A DNA stretch of 64,000 bases from Sediminibacterium sp. (GCA_030054095.1 JASGCO010000015.1:29483-93482), one strand, 5' to 3'; positions 1 to 8,498 are shown, counted from the first letter of the stretch. Notes: generated by a model from the sequence alone, not told the origin. Translations and numbers: made by a program.

Positions 1-19
1 CGGATAAGGAACGTTTAAA

Positions 20-487
20 ATGATACTAATGGTAGTAAATGTATTGATTACATTAGCCGCGTTTGTGGCGATGGAAGGAGTAGCCTGGCTGGCGCATAAA
101 TACATTATGCACGGGCTGTTGTGGCATTTGCATAAGGATCATCATCAACCCACGCAGAACGGCGTTTTTGAAAAAAATGATTATTTCTTTGTGATATTTG
201 CTTTGCCTGCTATTGTGTGTTTTTACATAGGCTACGATCAGTTCACCATTCCCTTTTGGATAGGGTTGGGAATTACCTTGTATGGAGCCGCTTACTTTTT
301 TATTCACGATTTGTTTATCCATCAGCGGATAAAAGTATTACGCCGTGCCAATGGCATGTATTTTAAGGCCATCCGTAAAGCGCATAAGGTACATCATAAG
401 CACATGGGAAAGGAAGAGGGGGAGTGTTTCGGTATGTTGTGGGCACCCTTAAAATATTTCCGCGACGCAAAGAAGTATGCCAATTAA
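20..487 (+). CDS. crtZ: Beta-carotene hydroxylase, CrtZ type
   Basis: Di-iron membrane hydroxylase of the fatty-acid hydroxylase/sterol desaturase superfamily, expected to hydroxylate the beta-ionone rings of beta-carotene to give zeaxanthin. The 155-residue protein has the histidine clusters of the family: H26-x4-H31, H36/H38/H41/H42, H96-x4-H101 and H122/H125/H126/H128, set between hydrophobic segments. Its length is normal for bacterial CrtZ. The end overlaps the start of the lycopene cyclase gene by 11 bp, so the two are translationally coupled parts of one carotenoid operon whose beginning probably lies left of the window. The ATG at 20 is used; a second ATG at 29 is possible. Function is from family knowledge and context. 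Confidence 0.93.
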   Translation: MILMVVNVLITLAAFVAMEGVAWLAHKYIMHGLLWHLHKDHHQPTQNGVFEKNDYFFVIFALPAIVCFYIGYDQFTIPFWIGLGITLYGAAYFFIHDLFIHQRIKVLRRANGMYFKAIRKAHKVHHKHMGKEEGECFGMLWAPLKYFRDAKKYAN

Positions 488-1193
488 GTACACATATCTG
501 TTTATTAATGTAGGGACTATTCTGGTACCTTTTATCTTTAGTTTTTACCCTACGCTTAAATTTCATAAAACCTGGAAGGCTTTTTTTCCGGCTAACCTTT
601 TGGTGGCGCTGGTGTTTGTGGTGTGGGACATCATTTTTACCAAAGCAGGGGTATGGGGCTTTAACCCGGATTATTTATGCGGGTTGTATATTTACAATCT
701 TCCCTTGGAAGAAGTATTGTTTTTTTTATGTATTCCGTATGCCAGTGTGTTTACTTATTACTGTTTTACCTTGTTTTTTAAGCGGGTGGCATTACCTGTA
801 AAACCGGTAACAGGTGTTGTTATTCTTTTTCTATCAGTGGTTGCCATGTTTAATATGGGGCGGTTGTACACTTCTGTTACATTTTTAGCGCTAACGGGTT
901 TTCTTGTGTTTGCGTTATTGAATAAGCAGCCCTTAAAGTGGTTACCGCATTTCTACCTGAGTTATGCTGTTATTCTGCTACCGTTTGTGATTGTTAACGG
1001 AATTCTTACCGGATCGTGGATAGAGGAACCGGTGGTGTGGTATAACAATGCGGAAAATCTGGGAGTGCGCCTGTTAACCATTCCGTTTGAAGATGTGTTT
1101 TATGGTATGTTGCTACTTATTTTAAATGTAGGATTGTATGAATGGTTCAGGCAACGGCAAGCATCGGGAACGGCTGCTGATCTTTCCGTTTGA
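477..1193 (+). CDS. Lycopene cyclase, fused CrtYc-CrtYd (CarR-like) membrane type
   Basis: Integral membrane lycopene cyclase converting lycopene to beta-carotene, the substrate of the hydroxylase encoded just upstream. The 238-residue protein is a tandem of two homologous domains, each ending in the acidic signature of the family: PLEEVLFF at 76-83 and PFEDVFYG at 203-210. In actinobacteria the two halves are separate proteins (CrtYc, CrtYd); a single fused chain is usual in Bacteroidota. About six or seven hydrophobic helices are visible. The gene overlaps crtZ by 11 bp and the next gene by 56 bp. The symbol is left blank because crtY, crtYcd and carR names are all in use. Confidence 0.9.
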   Translation: MPIKYTYLFINVGTILVPFIFSFYPTLKFHKTWKAFFPANLLVALVFVVWDIIFTKAGVWGFNPDYLCGLYIYNLPLEEVLFFLCIPYASVFTYYCFTLFFKRVALPVKPVTGVVILFLSVVAMFNMGRLYTSVTFLALTGFLVFALLNKQPLKWLPHFYLSYAVILLPFVIVNGILTGSWIEEPVVWYNNAENLGVRLLTIPFEDVFYGMLLLILNVGLYEWFRQRQASGTAADLSV

Positions 1194-2259
1194 TCTGATG
1201 TCGCATTATTTGCGCTGTCTGGTTTTGGCCAGGCACTACCCGGAAGCGGATATCGTTTTCGCGGCATCTTCTAAATACGATGCGTTTGTTCACGAAGCTG
1301 GCTACAAAACATTTCCGGTAGAGCAGTTTGATCCGGTGAAAGTGATGACCTGTTCTGAAAAATTCGATTTTTCGTGGCTGAATGTAGCGGATATCGAACG
1401 AGTGTTTTTGTCGCAGGCAGAAGCGATCCGTATGTTGCGGCCCGATCGTGTGATTGGGGATACATCCCCCACGCTTAAAATGGCGGCAGAGGTAACAGGT
1501 GTTCCTTATACAGCGCTGATGAACGGATACATGAGTCCTTATTACGCCTGTGTAAGGGCCTTGTCGCGCACGCATCCGGGGCATGTTCATTTATATAAAT
1601 TGCCGCCCGCCATTCGCGATACAATTATCCGCTTTGCGGAAAGAATATCGTTTCGTTTAGTGCATCAACCTTTTCGTAAATTACGCCGCAAGTACCGTTT
1701 AAAAAAAGTAACTGATTACATGCGGGAAATGCAGGGCGATGATAACCTGTTATGCGATGAGCTTTGGCTTTTCCCGCAACGAAATTTGCCGGCTAACTAT
1801 ACCTGTATTGGCCCATTGCTTTACAAGGCCACTACAACTGCGGCGGACGATGCGTTTCTGTCGGCCTTGCCTGCCGCTAAAAAGCGCGTGGTGGTGTGTA
1901 TGGGAAGTACAGGGAACTGGGAACAATTGGCATTTTTATCTTCGGAGAAATATTCGGATTATGTGTTTATAACGGCGGGTGATGCAAAGCGGTGCATCAG
2001 TGGCCATCATGTTGTGGCCCGGTCGTTTGTGTCGTTAGATCATGTGTTACCAGACAGCGCTTTATTAATTTGTCATGGTGGCAATGGTACCATTCATTAC
2101 GGACTCAAATACAAAGTACCTATGGTGTGTTTAACCAGTCATTTTGAACAGGAATGGAATGTTCAGCGGCTGGAGGCATTGGGCTTGGGTATTTCGGCTA
2201 ATACTGATCCGGAGGCGTTGATTGATGCGGTTTTGAAACGTTTGCCCCACCTTTTGTAA
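1138..2259 (+). CDS. Glycosyltransferase, UDP-glucosyltransferase/MGT-like; possible carotenoid glycosyltransferase
   Basis: Predicted GT-B fold glycosyltransferase of 373 residues. The N-terminus reads LLIFPFDLMSHYLRC, a typical opening Rossmann strand and acceptor loop, and the C-terminal half holds the donor-binding signature HGGNGTIHYGLKYKVP followed by a conserved acidic region, as in MGT/UGT enzymes. Its position as third gene of a carotenoid cluster suggests it glycosylates a hydroxylated carotenoid such as zeaxanthin, in the role of CrtX; this is inference from context. The start at 1138 lies inside the lycopene cyclase gene, giving a 56-bp overlap. The next in-frame ATG (1198) falls inside the first strand motif and would damage the fold, so 1138 is preferred. 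Confidence 0.8.
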   Translation: MNGSGNGKHRERLLIFPFDLMSHYLRCLVLARHYPEADIVFAASSKYDAFVHEAGYKTFPVEQFDPVKVMTCSEKFDFSWLNVADIERVFLSQAEAIRMLRPDRVIGDTSPTLKMAAEVTGVPYTALMNGYMSPYYACVRALSRTHPGHVHLYKLPPAIRDTIIRFAERISFRLVHQPFRKLRRKYRLKKVTDYMREMQGDDNLLCDELWLFPQRNLPANYTCIGPLLYKATTTAADDAFLSALPAAKKRVVVCMGSTGNWEQLAFLSSEKYSDYVFITAGDAKRCISGHHVVARSFVSLDHVLPDSALLICHGGNGTIHYGLKYKVPMVCLTSHFEQEWNVQRLEALGLGISANTDPEALIDAVLKRLPHLL

Positions 2260-2321
2260 TGGGGGTGCCCTGAAGTGTCATGTATATGGCATAATCGGGG
2301 TTTAATGCCCAAAAAGGACAG

Positions 2322-2468
2322 GTCACCCTCCCCGTGAGGGACAGCAGCGGCAGCCCTGCGCGGCACTTTGCACGTCAGCGCACAGACAAGGAGGCGGCGG
2401 AACAGAGCCCCCGCAGGCTGATGCGATGCGGCAAAGGGTAAGCAGGCTATAGCGTATGGCCCGACCCC
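2322..2468 (+). repeat. Dispersed GC-rich repeat, copy A (intergenic 2260-2563)
   Basis: The 304-bp gap between the convergent glycosyltransferase and kdsC genes holds a GC-rich block that stands out from its AT-rich surroundings. It matches the reverse complement of 8620-8765 over about 146 bp. Shared blocks include GGGACAGCAGCGGCAGCCCT, CAGCGCACAG, GCTGATGCGATG and ATGGCCCGACCCC. By eye about three quarters of positions agree, with the differences clustered between blocks. No open frame is conserved between copies. Copy A reads in the same direction as the gene upstream of it and starts 62 bp after that stop codon. The family is unknown to me; a REP-like element or a structured RNA are both possible. 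Confidence 0.8.
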
Positions 2469-2563
2469 AACCCTATACAGTGAATGATTTTTAAATTGTC
2501 AATTCGCAATGGATAAATTGTAAATCTCAAATACGTTGTTGGGGCACGGCCTCATCTTGTGTA

Positions 2564-3073
2564 TTACCACCCCGCAATTTCCCAGGTGCCCTGTACGCGC
2601 ATAACCTGTTCCATTACATCGCGCACGCAGCCCTCTCCGCCTTTATGTGGTGATACATACACGCAAAGGTCTTTTATTTCAATAGCGGCATCATTAGGGC
2701 AAACTGCCAGACCCACGCGGCTCATTACTTCGTAATCGGGCAAATCATCACCCATGTATAAAATTTCATCTTCTTTTAAATCGTGGGTATAGATGTAATC
2801 TTTATAACATTGTAATTTATCACTTTGGTTTATAAAAATGTCCTGAATACCTGTTCTTTCCAGAGCTTGTTTTACAGCCACATTATTGCCCCCGCTGATA
2901 ATAACAAGACGGTAGCCTTTTTTAACGGCCAGTTGCAGGGCATACCCATCTTTACTGTTCATGTTCCGCACCATTTCGCCGTTCAGCATCACCAGTACTT
3001 TGCCGTCGGTAAGTACACCGTCCACATCAAATATAAAGGTTTTAATTTTTGTTAAGCGTTGTTTAAAATTCAT
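2564..3073 (-). CDS. kdsC: 3-deoxy-D-manno-octulosonate 8-phosphate phosphatase, KdsC family (HAD)
   Basis: Cytoplasmic HAD-superfamily phosphatase of 169 residues that should remove phosphate from KDO-8-phosphate in lipopolysaccharide core synthesis. The catalytic motif FDVDGVLTDG carries nucleophile D16 and acid/base D18. VIISGG forms motif II, a lysine region follows, and MGDDLPD is motif IV. The short cap-less size is typical of the KdsC tetramer. The ATG overlaps the stop of the DUF2520 gene in an ATGA, so it is the last gene of the ccm operon. A related YrbI-type nucleotide-sugar phosphatase cannot be excluded. Confidence 0.88.
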   Translation of the reverse strand: MNFKQRLTKIKTFIFDVDGVLTDGKVLVMLNGEMVRNMNSKDGYALQLAVKKGYRLVIISGGNNVAVKQALERTGIQDIFINQSDKLQCYKDYIYTHDLKEDEILYMGDDLPDYEVMSRVGLAVCPNDAAIEIKDLCVYVSPHKGGEGCVRDVMEQVMRVQGTWEIAGW

Positions 3074-3861
3074 ATAGCAGTGGCGTTAGAAAAATGCTTG
3101 GAAATATAGGAGGAAAGTTCTTTATACACTTTAAGTAAGGGTTTATTTTTGGCTAATACCTGCTGGTGCCGTTTCAGTGTCAACAAATCGCCACGTTTGG
3201 CCGGGCCGGTTTGTGCCGCTTCGGGTCCGGTTTCAAACGCTTTGTAAATGGTTTCGAAGGCTAATGGTTTTAATAAGGCAAACTCTTTTTTAGAAAGCAC
3301 ACCCGAAGCCCCAAGGTAAAGCGCGTTTACAAAATTATTAACGAGTACAGCGGCTAAGTGAAACTGCAAACGTTTTTCAGAATTAGCGGTATGCAGTTCG
3401 TTACTCAGAAGGCCGGCAATACCTTTAAGCCCTTGTTGGGTCGCTTTGGTGTTTCCTTCTAACAATACCGGAATCGTCTTCCAGTTTAGGTTTCGGTTTT
3501 TACTGAACGTTTGCAAAGGATACAGAACGCCATACGGTAAACTTGGGTTCTTCAATACAGAGAGTGGGGTGGTGCCTGAACAATGACACATAATGCCGTG
3601 TTGTATGTGTTGACTGATTTGCTTAGCCATGGATGCAATAGCCGAATCGCTTACGCAGATAAAGCACGCCATGGCTTCAGTGGGTAACACATCAATAGTG
3701 GTGCAAGTAAACGCGCCTTGTTGACGGAGGGCTCTCAGCGCGTGTGTGGCCCTTCGGTTATAAACATGTACCGTAACCTGTTTGGTATTCAGAAACGCGG
3801 TGGCTAACTGAACGGCCAGATTACCAGCCCCGATAATAACTATGGCCTTAGTTGGTTTCAC
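3070..3861 (-). CDS. DUF2520 / Rossmann-like NAD(P)-binding protein
   Basis: About 263 residues. An N-terminal Rossmann fold opens with IVIIGAGNLAVQLATAF, a GxGxxG-like dinucleotide site, and is followed by a helical C-terminal domain, the arrangement of DUF2520 proteins, which resemble ketopantoate/pyrroline-5-carboxylate reductases. Substrate is unknown. I place the start at the GTG at 3861, which makes a four-base GTGA overlap with the ccmF stop and sits just before the first strand. An upstream ATG at 3954 would add about 30 residues that are only the out-of-frame reading of the ccmF end. The kdsC start overlaps its stop (ATGA). In other Bacteroidota this gene often neighbours kdsC. Confidence 0.82.
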   Translation of the reverse strand: MKPTKAIVIIGAGNLAVQLATAFLNTKQVTVHVYNRRATHALRALRQQGAFTCTTIDVLPTEAMACFICVSDSAIASMAKQISQHIQHGIMCHCSGTTPLSVLKNPSLPYGVLYPLQTFSKNRNLNWKTIPVLLEGNTKATQQGLKGIAGLLSNELHTANSEKRLQFHLAAVLVNNFVNALYLGASGVLSKKEFALLKPLAFETIYKAFETGPEAAQTGPAKRGDLLTLKRHQQVLAKNKPLLKVYKELSSYISKHFSNATAI

Positions 3862-6479
3862 CCGATTGTTTTTTGCAAACGTAAGCGGTTCACCCGTAAA
3901 CGCTCCATAATGGCAATAACGGTTCCTATGGCCATTACCAGACAGCCTAGCCATAATACATTAATGTAGGGGAACACATAGGCTTCCATCACAATAAAAT
4001 CTTTCGCGTTGCGGATGTGTTCACTCATGGTAATTTCCAATGTACCCTCCTCAGGATTTATTTTCCAGAACGCGAATTTTAATCCCAGCGTTTCTTCTAC
4101 CGCGTCTTTTGGAATCACAATATTGTTTTTTATCACGTATTGCGGATACACTTTATACATGCGCGATTGCGCGTCCACGCACCGCAACACCGCGGTTACA
4201 ATTAATAAAGAATCGTTTTTGGCGTACTGTTCCTGTGTCAGGTTGGTACGAATGGAATCAATAATAACAAAGGAGTTGCTGGCAAAAATAGTATCGCCTA
4301 CGTGGCCTACATAATTCTTAGGTTCAGTATAAGCGTTTTTATTGTTTTTCTCCTTATCCGAAGGCATGGTGTTTAAAACGGCATACGTTACATGCGTATA
4401 AATATCACGGTCTAAATAGTGTCGCGTATCCGGCTCGGGCGCTTTACCCATGCGTGGGTTATCCTGCACGCGCGGCACCAGTGTAAAGTCCAGTTCCGGT
4501 TTTTGTGCGGCATTTAGTTTATAGTATTCCACTTTAAAATACACATTAATGCCTTCACGTATTTTCTCGCGGAACGATACCAGATAAGGTCCCATGGGCA
4601 AGGTATCGCCCTGTGTGAGCAAAATACTTTTTTGCCCGTCGTAATCTTTACCAAGGCTTTCTACTTTTTTATCGGAAGTGTTTTTAGAAAGCGTTACCTT
4701 TTTAGAAGTGGAAACCAGTGCCCCAATCATAATCAGTGCAAAACCAATGTGAGCAATGGATGCGCCCGATTTCATGACCTTGCCTTTTAGGACATTGAGC
4801 CAGTAATCGCCATTACAGAATACAGCAAAAAATCCACTGATGAGTAACAACGTGTAACTGATCAGGTTCCATTTTTGAAGCCCGCCATCCGCCTCCTGAA
4901 AATCGCGGAGAAAATAAAGCGGAATAGAACAAACCAGACCCAATACCACAGCGGCGATACTACTCCATTTTATTTTCCGGAAGAATACCTTCACATCGGA
5001 ATGTCTGTATTTTAAGTACTGCGCACCCGCCATCAGTTTCAGCATAATAATGGCAAACGGCACCATCCACACATTGTACTCCGCTACTTTTAACGGCGCC
5101 TGATTCATGCCAAACAGTTTATTGCTTACCGGAATGGAGGTGAAGTAGGTAATGATTAAACCCGACAGTAGCAGTACCAGCGATCCTAAAAACAGCCAGA
5201 ATTCACGCGAATACAACTCTTCTTCCTTTTTTTCCTTAGGAAAGTAGCGCGTGTAGGAATAAATGGTGAGTAGTACACTTGCCGGAATCCATACAAACAG
5301 GGCGTACCGTTTAAAGCTGAATAAAACGGCAAAAAACAAAAGCAGCAACGAGCCAATGATGTAACTGGTTTTAATCAACTCATCGCGAATCAGCAAGGCT
5401 ACCGTAATAAACACAAAGGTTAATACGTAAATCACTAATTGCCCCTGCATCCCCAGATCGGTGAAGGCGTGTACGCTGGCGTTTCCTAAAATACCACTGC
5501 GTGTTAAAAAGGTAGAATATAGTACCAGTAAAAAACCACCAATGGCCAGTAAATGGGTGGTAAATACCGAGCCGCCTTTGTTTTTGTTAATGAGCATGGT
5601 GTGTCCGGCTGCTACCAGCACCAGCCAGGGCACCAACGACGAATTTTCAACCGGATCCCAGGCCCAGAAGCCCCCAAAACTCAAAGCTTCGTAAGCCCAC
5701 GCGCCCCCCATCAGAATGCCAATACCCAATACAAGAATTCCGAAAAATGTATACGGCAGCGCCATGTTTTGCCAGTCGGTATATTTTTTGTTCCATAAGG
5801 CCGCTATGGCAAACGCAAAGGGCAATAAGGTAGCCGAAAACCCCAGGAAAAGCGTAGGTGGATGTATGGTCATCCAGTAATTCATCAGTAAGGGATTTAA
5901 ACCGCGTCCATCCAGCTTGGCCAGGTAATTGGCGTTTTGAATAATTGATTGTACGAAGGGCAAATGATTAAAATCCGGATGCTCGCGCAATAATAAAAAC
6001 GGATTGCTGCCAATTTTATAATCTCCTATGTAAATGCCCATAATCATACTGGCCAGAAACACCTGAACAAGCGAAAAAACAGCCATTACCGGCGCTTCCC
6101 ATTCCTCGTTCATCCGCTTTTTTAAAAACTGACCCAGAACCACATTCCAGAACGTCCACAGTAAAAAACTGCCCTCTTGTCCTTCCCAGAAACACGACAG
6201 GATGTATTTCATGTCCATTTCCTTATTGCTGTGCTGCCAAACGTATTGGTATTCGAAGTAGTGATTAAACAGCATGAAAAATAAAGTGCCGGCAATGCCA
6301 AATACACTTAACGCGTGCGTTAGAAAACTAAGCCGCGCCACTTTGTAAAACGCTTTGTTTTTAGTGCTGAGGTAATAAAAGACGGTTGCTGTTAATGCTG
6401 CCACAAACGATAACACCACAAAGGCGTTACCCAAATGTCCGGCCCATAACCGCTCGCCCACATACGTAATGGCTTCCAT
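3858..6479 (-). CDS. ccmF: Cytochrome c heme lyase subunit, CcmF-like (WWD domain)
   Basis: Multi-span inner-membrane protein of 873 residues that attaches heme to apocytochrome c on the periplasmic side. The tryptophan-rich WWD heme-handling motif is clear at about residues 267-285 (GGFWAWDPVENSSLVPWL). Conserved flanking histidines lie in MTIHPPTLFLGF and in NASVHAFTDLG. About 12-15 membrane helices are visible, with a periplasmic domain near residues 600-830 and a final helix near the C-terminus. It is longer than proteobacterial CcmF (about 650 residues), as is usual in Bacteroidota. It lies 11 bp after ccmE and overlaps the DUF2520 gene. CcmG and CcmH are not in the window. Confidence 0.93.
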   Translation of the reverse strand: MEAITYVGERLWAGHLGNAFVVLSFVAALTATVFYYLSTKNKAFYKVARLSFLTHALSVFGIAGTLFFMLFNHYFEYQYVWQHSNKEMDMKYILSCFWEGQEGSFLLWTFWNVVLGQFLKKRMNEEWEAPVMAVFSLVQVFLASMIMGIYIGDYKIGSNPFLLLREHPDFNHLPFVQSIIQNANYLAKLDGRGLNPLLMNYWMTIHPPTLFLGFSATLLPFAFAIAALWNKKYTDWQNMALPYTFFGILVLGIGILMGGAWAYEALSFGGFWAWDPVENSSLVPWLVLVAAGHTMLINKNKGGSVFTTHLLAIGGFLLVLYSTFLTRSGILGNASVHAFTDLGMQGQLVIYVLTFVFITVALLIRDELIKTSYIIGSLLLLFFAVLFSFKRYALFVWIPASVLLTIYSYTRYFPKEKKEEELYSREFWLFLGSLVLLLSGLIITYFTSIPVSNKLFGMNQAPLKVAEYNVWMVPFAIIMLKLMAGAQYLKYRHSDVKVFFRKIKWSSIAAVVLGLVCSIPLYFLRDFQEADGGLQKWNLISYTLLLISGFFAVFCNGDYWLNVLKGKVMKSGASIAHIGFALIMIGALVSTSKKVTLSKNTSDKKVESLGKDYDGQKSILLTQGDTLPMGPYLVSFREKIREGINVYFKVEYYKLNAAQKPELDFTLVPRVQDNPRMGKAPEPDTRHYLDRDIYTHVTYAVLNTMPSDKEKNNKNAYTEPKNYVGHVGDTIFASNSFVIIDSIRTNLTQEQYAKNDSLLIVTAVLRCVDAQSRMYKVYPQYVIKNNIVIPKDAVEETLGLKFAFWKINPEEGTLEITMSEHIRNAKDFIVMEAYVFPYINVLWLGCLVMAIGTVIAIMERLRVNRLRLQKTIG

Positions 6480-6490
6480 GTAAAAAGTAC

Positions 6491-6877
6491 TTAGTTTAGT
6501 TGAGGTTTACCGTCGTTGTATTTACTCGGACATTTCATTAAAATATCACTGGCATGAAACGTTTCGCCGTTCATTTTACCAATTAGTACCAACTGCTCGC
6601 TCTTGTCAAAATCCTGTGGTTTACTTTTATGCAACACCACGTTTTTCGAAAGCCCGTTATTATCCAGCATGGTAAAACGGAACTCATCGGGGTTAACCGT
6701 TGGTTCGTAAATCTGCGGCATCTCTTTGTTTAATTTTCCCACCACGTGGTATTCTTTATCCGGGTTAGCCATGGCTTCGCTGAAATTAGCGTAGGTAGTG
6801 GTGTTCTTCAGCGACGAAAAAATAACGCCAATGGCTACAGCAATAATGATAATTCCTACAATATGTAATTTTTTCAT
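6491..6877 (-). CDS. ccmE: Heme chaperone CcmE, cysteine (CxxxY) variant
   Basis: Periplasmic heme carrier of 128 residues: an N-terminal membrane anchor (residues 4-21), then an OB-fold with VVGKL, FTMLDNNG and VLIGKMNGETFHASDILMKCPSKY. In classical CcmE a histidine in an HxxxY motif binds heme covalently. Here the position is cysteine: C116-P-S-K-Y120, the CxxxY variant known from system I* organisms such as Desulfovibrio and archaea. The start overlaps the ccmD-like stop (ATGA). The C-terminal tail after the tyrosine is only eight residues. Confidence 0.93.
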   Translation of the reverse strand: MKKLHIVGIIIIAVAIGVIFSSLKNTTTYANFSEAMANPDKEYHVVGKLNKEMPQIYEPTVNPDEFRFTMLDNNGLSKNVVLHKSKPQDFDKSEQLVLIGKMNGETFHASDILMKCPSKYNDGKPQLN

Positions 6878-7098
6878 GCTTTCGTGTTTAATTTATTTTC
6901 CAGTTTTTTCAGACGGCGTTCAATAATTACCAGCAGAGTTACGGCTGATCCAAACACCAATGCCATAACGGCAATCACCACATATATTTTTCCGCTTTCG
7001 CGAAACATGTCGGCCATTTCGGGACTAGTGTTCTGTGCCTGGGTTATAAAACCACTCAGGCAGAACAATACTAAAAGTATCAGCGATTTAAGCTTCAT
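6874..7098 (-). CDS. CcmD-like small membrane protein
   Basis: A 74-residue protein with a cleavable-looking signal (MKLKSLILLVLFCLSGFITQAQ), a short polar stretch, one membrane helix (about 39-60) and a charged tail (ERRLKKLENKL). It corresponds to the CcmD-family proteins found between ccmC and ccmE in Bacteroidota, thought to help release holo-CcmE from the CcmABC exporter. Sequence similarity to proteobacterial CcmD is slight, so the assignment rests mainly on size, topology and position. It overlaps ccmC by 11 bp and ccmE by 4 bp. Confidence 0.75.
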   Translation of the reverse strand: MKLKSLILLVLFCLSGFITQAQNTSPEMADMFRESGKIYVVIAVMALVFGSAVTLLVIIERRLKKLENKLNTKA

Positions 7099-7750
7099 CA
7101 GTTTGTTTTTTTAAAAACGTAAAACGGGTTTTAACTTCAAATAACCAGTAGCTGAATAATATCCAGCCAATGCAGGCCGGGTAAAATACCAGGCGCATGT
7201 TATTATCCAGGTCGTACTTTCCAAAGGCCGGATTACCGCCGTTTCCGGGGTGCAGGGAATCGGTAAGCCTTGGCAGAATCATAATAAACACATTGAGCAT
7301 CACAAACGCGAAAATGTTATACACCGCCGAAATCCGCGCGCGTTTTACCTCGTCGGTAACCGATCCTCTTAAAATAAAATAGGCCAGATAAATCAGAATC
7401 CCAATAGCCACTCCGTTTAATTTCGGATCCTGAAACGTCCAGAACGTTCCCCAGGTATAGCGGGCCCAGAGCGCGCCGGTTAAAATGCCCGGAATGGCAA
7501 AAAACAAACCCGTTTCGGCCGATGTTTGCGCTTTGGTATCGTGTGCCAGATTGTTGTTGCCCAGATAACGGATACTGTACACCAGCGACAAGCCCATCTG
7601 AAACAGCATGGCAAACCAGATTGGGACGTGGTAATACACATTACGGATGGTTTCATTCAATATATCAAGGCGCGGAACGGTGTTTAACAAGCCCCACACA
7701 ATCGTGTAAAGGATCAGCACCACAGCCGCTATTTTATAAAGGTGTTTCAT
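7088..7750 (-). CDS. ccmC: Heme exporter subunit CcmC (CcsA/CcmC family)
   Basis: Inner-membrane protein of 220 residues with six hydrophobic helices and a degenerate tryptophan-rich loop (ARYTWGTFWTFQDPKLNG). Histidines lie near YYHVPIWFAM and TDSLHPGNGG, where CcmC binds heme for handover to CcmE. The frame stays open upstream to 7936, but that part overlaps ccmB and is not membrane-like, so the ATG at 7750 (MKHLYKIAAVV) is chosen. It lies 86 bp after the ccmB stop and overlaps the ccmD-like gene. Confidence 0.92.
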   Translation of the reverse strand: MKHLYKIAAVVLILYTIVWGLLNTVPRLDILNETIRNVYYHVPIWFAMLFQMGLSLVYSIRYLGNNNLAHDTKAQTSAETGLFFAIPGILTGALWARYTWGTFWTFQDPKLNGVAIGILIYLAYFILRGSVTDEVKRARISAVYNIFAFVMLNVFIMILPRLTDSLHPGNGGNPAFGKYDLDNNMRLVFYPACIGWILFSYWLFEVKTRFTFLKKQTDEA

Positions 7751-7836
7751 GCGCGTCGGTTTACACAAAGTGGTATAAAAGGAGAATGACCCATCGGTTA
7801 AAATTTTAAAGAAACACCCTGAAAAAGAGGCGTTTT

Positions 7837-8484
7837 TTAATCCTGCCAAAGATACGGAAATAAAAGTATTGCCAGCATAATCATAATGACATTTAAAGCC
7901 ATTAAAATTCCTAAAAACTGGTAACTGACACTCCATGCCAATCCGTCCACCGCCTGTTTACTGACGCGGATCACCAGCACCAGCAGCGGCATCAGCACCG
8001 GAAAACTGAGAATACTCATAAGGGCAAAGTTCCCCTGAGCTTTGGCAGCCACCGCGCTCATTAAACTTAATACCCCGGCAAACCCGGTAGAAGCCAGCGA
8101 CAAAACAGTAACAAACAACCCCATGTTTTCGATCTGGTTACTCACAAACCAACTGTAAAAAAACAAGGTAATAAAACTCAGTACCAGCATAAACCCCATG
8201 TTATAGATCATTTTCGATAAAATAAACTGGTGCGGGCGGTAATACAGGTAATTAAACAGCGCTTGCCCGCTTTGTTCCTTTAAAAAACTCTTCCCCGAAA
8301 TGGTAATGGAGCTAAACAACAGAATCACCCAAAACAGGGCATTCCAGGTGGGTTTATCCACCTTGCCTTTAAAGCAAAGGGCGCTTACAAACACGGTGCC
8401 TATAATGTACACCAGTATCCCCCCTAAGGTGGTTTTCTGTCTGAATTCCAGAAGAAATTCCTTTTTAATAAGCGATAAAAGCAT
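7837..8484 (-). CDS. ccmB: Heme exporter permease CcmB
   Basis: Membrane subunit of the CcmAB ABC transporter needed to release heme-loaded CcmE. The 215-residue protein begins MLLSLIKKEFLLEFRQ, the usual cytoplasmic start of CcmB, and has six membrane helices with the LLLFSSITISGKSFLKEQ segment of the family. The ATG at 8484 is chosen over a TTG nine bases upstream. It is the first gene of the operon in this window. The ATPase gene ccmA is not adjacent, so it must lie elsewhere in the genome. Confidence 0.9.
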   Translation of the reverse strand: MLLSLIKKEFLLEFRQKTTLGGILVYIIGTVFVSALCFKGKVDKPTWNALFWVILLFSSITISGKSFLKEQSGQALFNYLYYRPHQFILSKMIYNMGFMLVLSFITLFFYSWFVSNQIENMGLFVTVLSLASTGFAGVLSLMSAVAAKAQGNFALMSILSFPVLMPLLVLVIRVSKQAVDGLAWSVSYQFLGILMALNVIMIMLAILLFPYLWQD

Positions 8485-8490
8485 GCCCTG

Positions 8491-8498
8491 CAAATATA
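8491..8498 (-). promoter_or_regulatory. Possible -7 element for ccmB
   Basis: On the minus strand TATATTTG fits TAnnTTTG exactly and ends six bases before the ccmB ATG. No TTTG is found 19 bases upstream. If it is used, the transcript would be nearly leaderless. Confidence 0.35.

Noticed and set aside
2163..2366. 67-codon minus-strand frame across the glycosyltransferase end and repeat copy A
   Set aside because: Overlaps a well-supported gene and depends on repeat sequence; no recognisable protein.
3862..3954. ATG-initiated 31-codon extension of the DUF2520 gene
   Set aside because: It translates the ccmF end in another frame; the GTG at 3861 makes a standard four-base overlap and begins the Rossmann strand.
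7751..7936. Upstream extension of ccmC
   Set aside because: It overlaps ccmB, is not membrane-like, and the ATG at 7750 gives a normal CcmC start.
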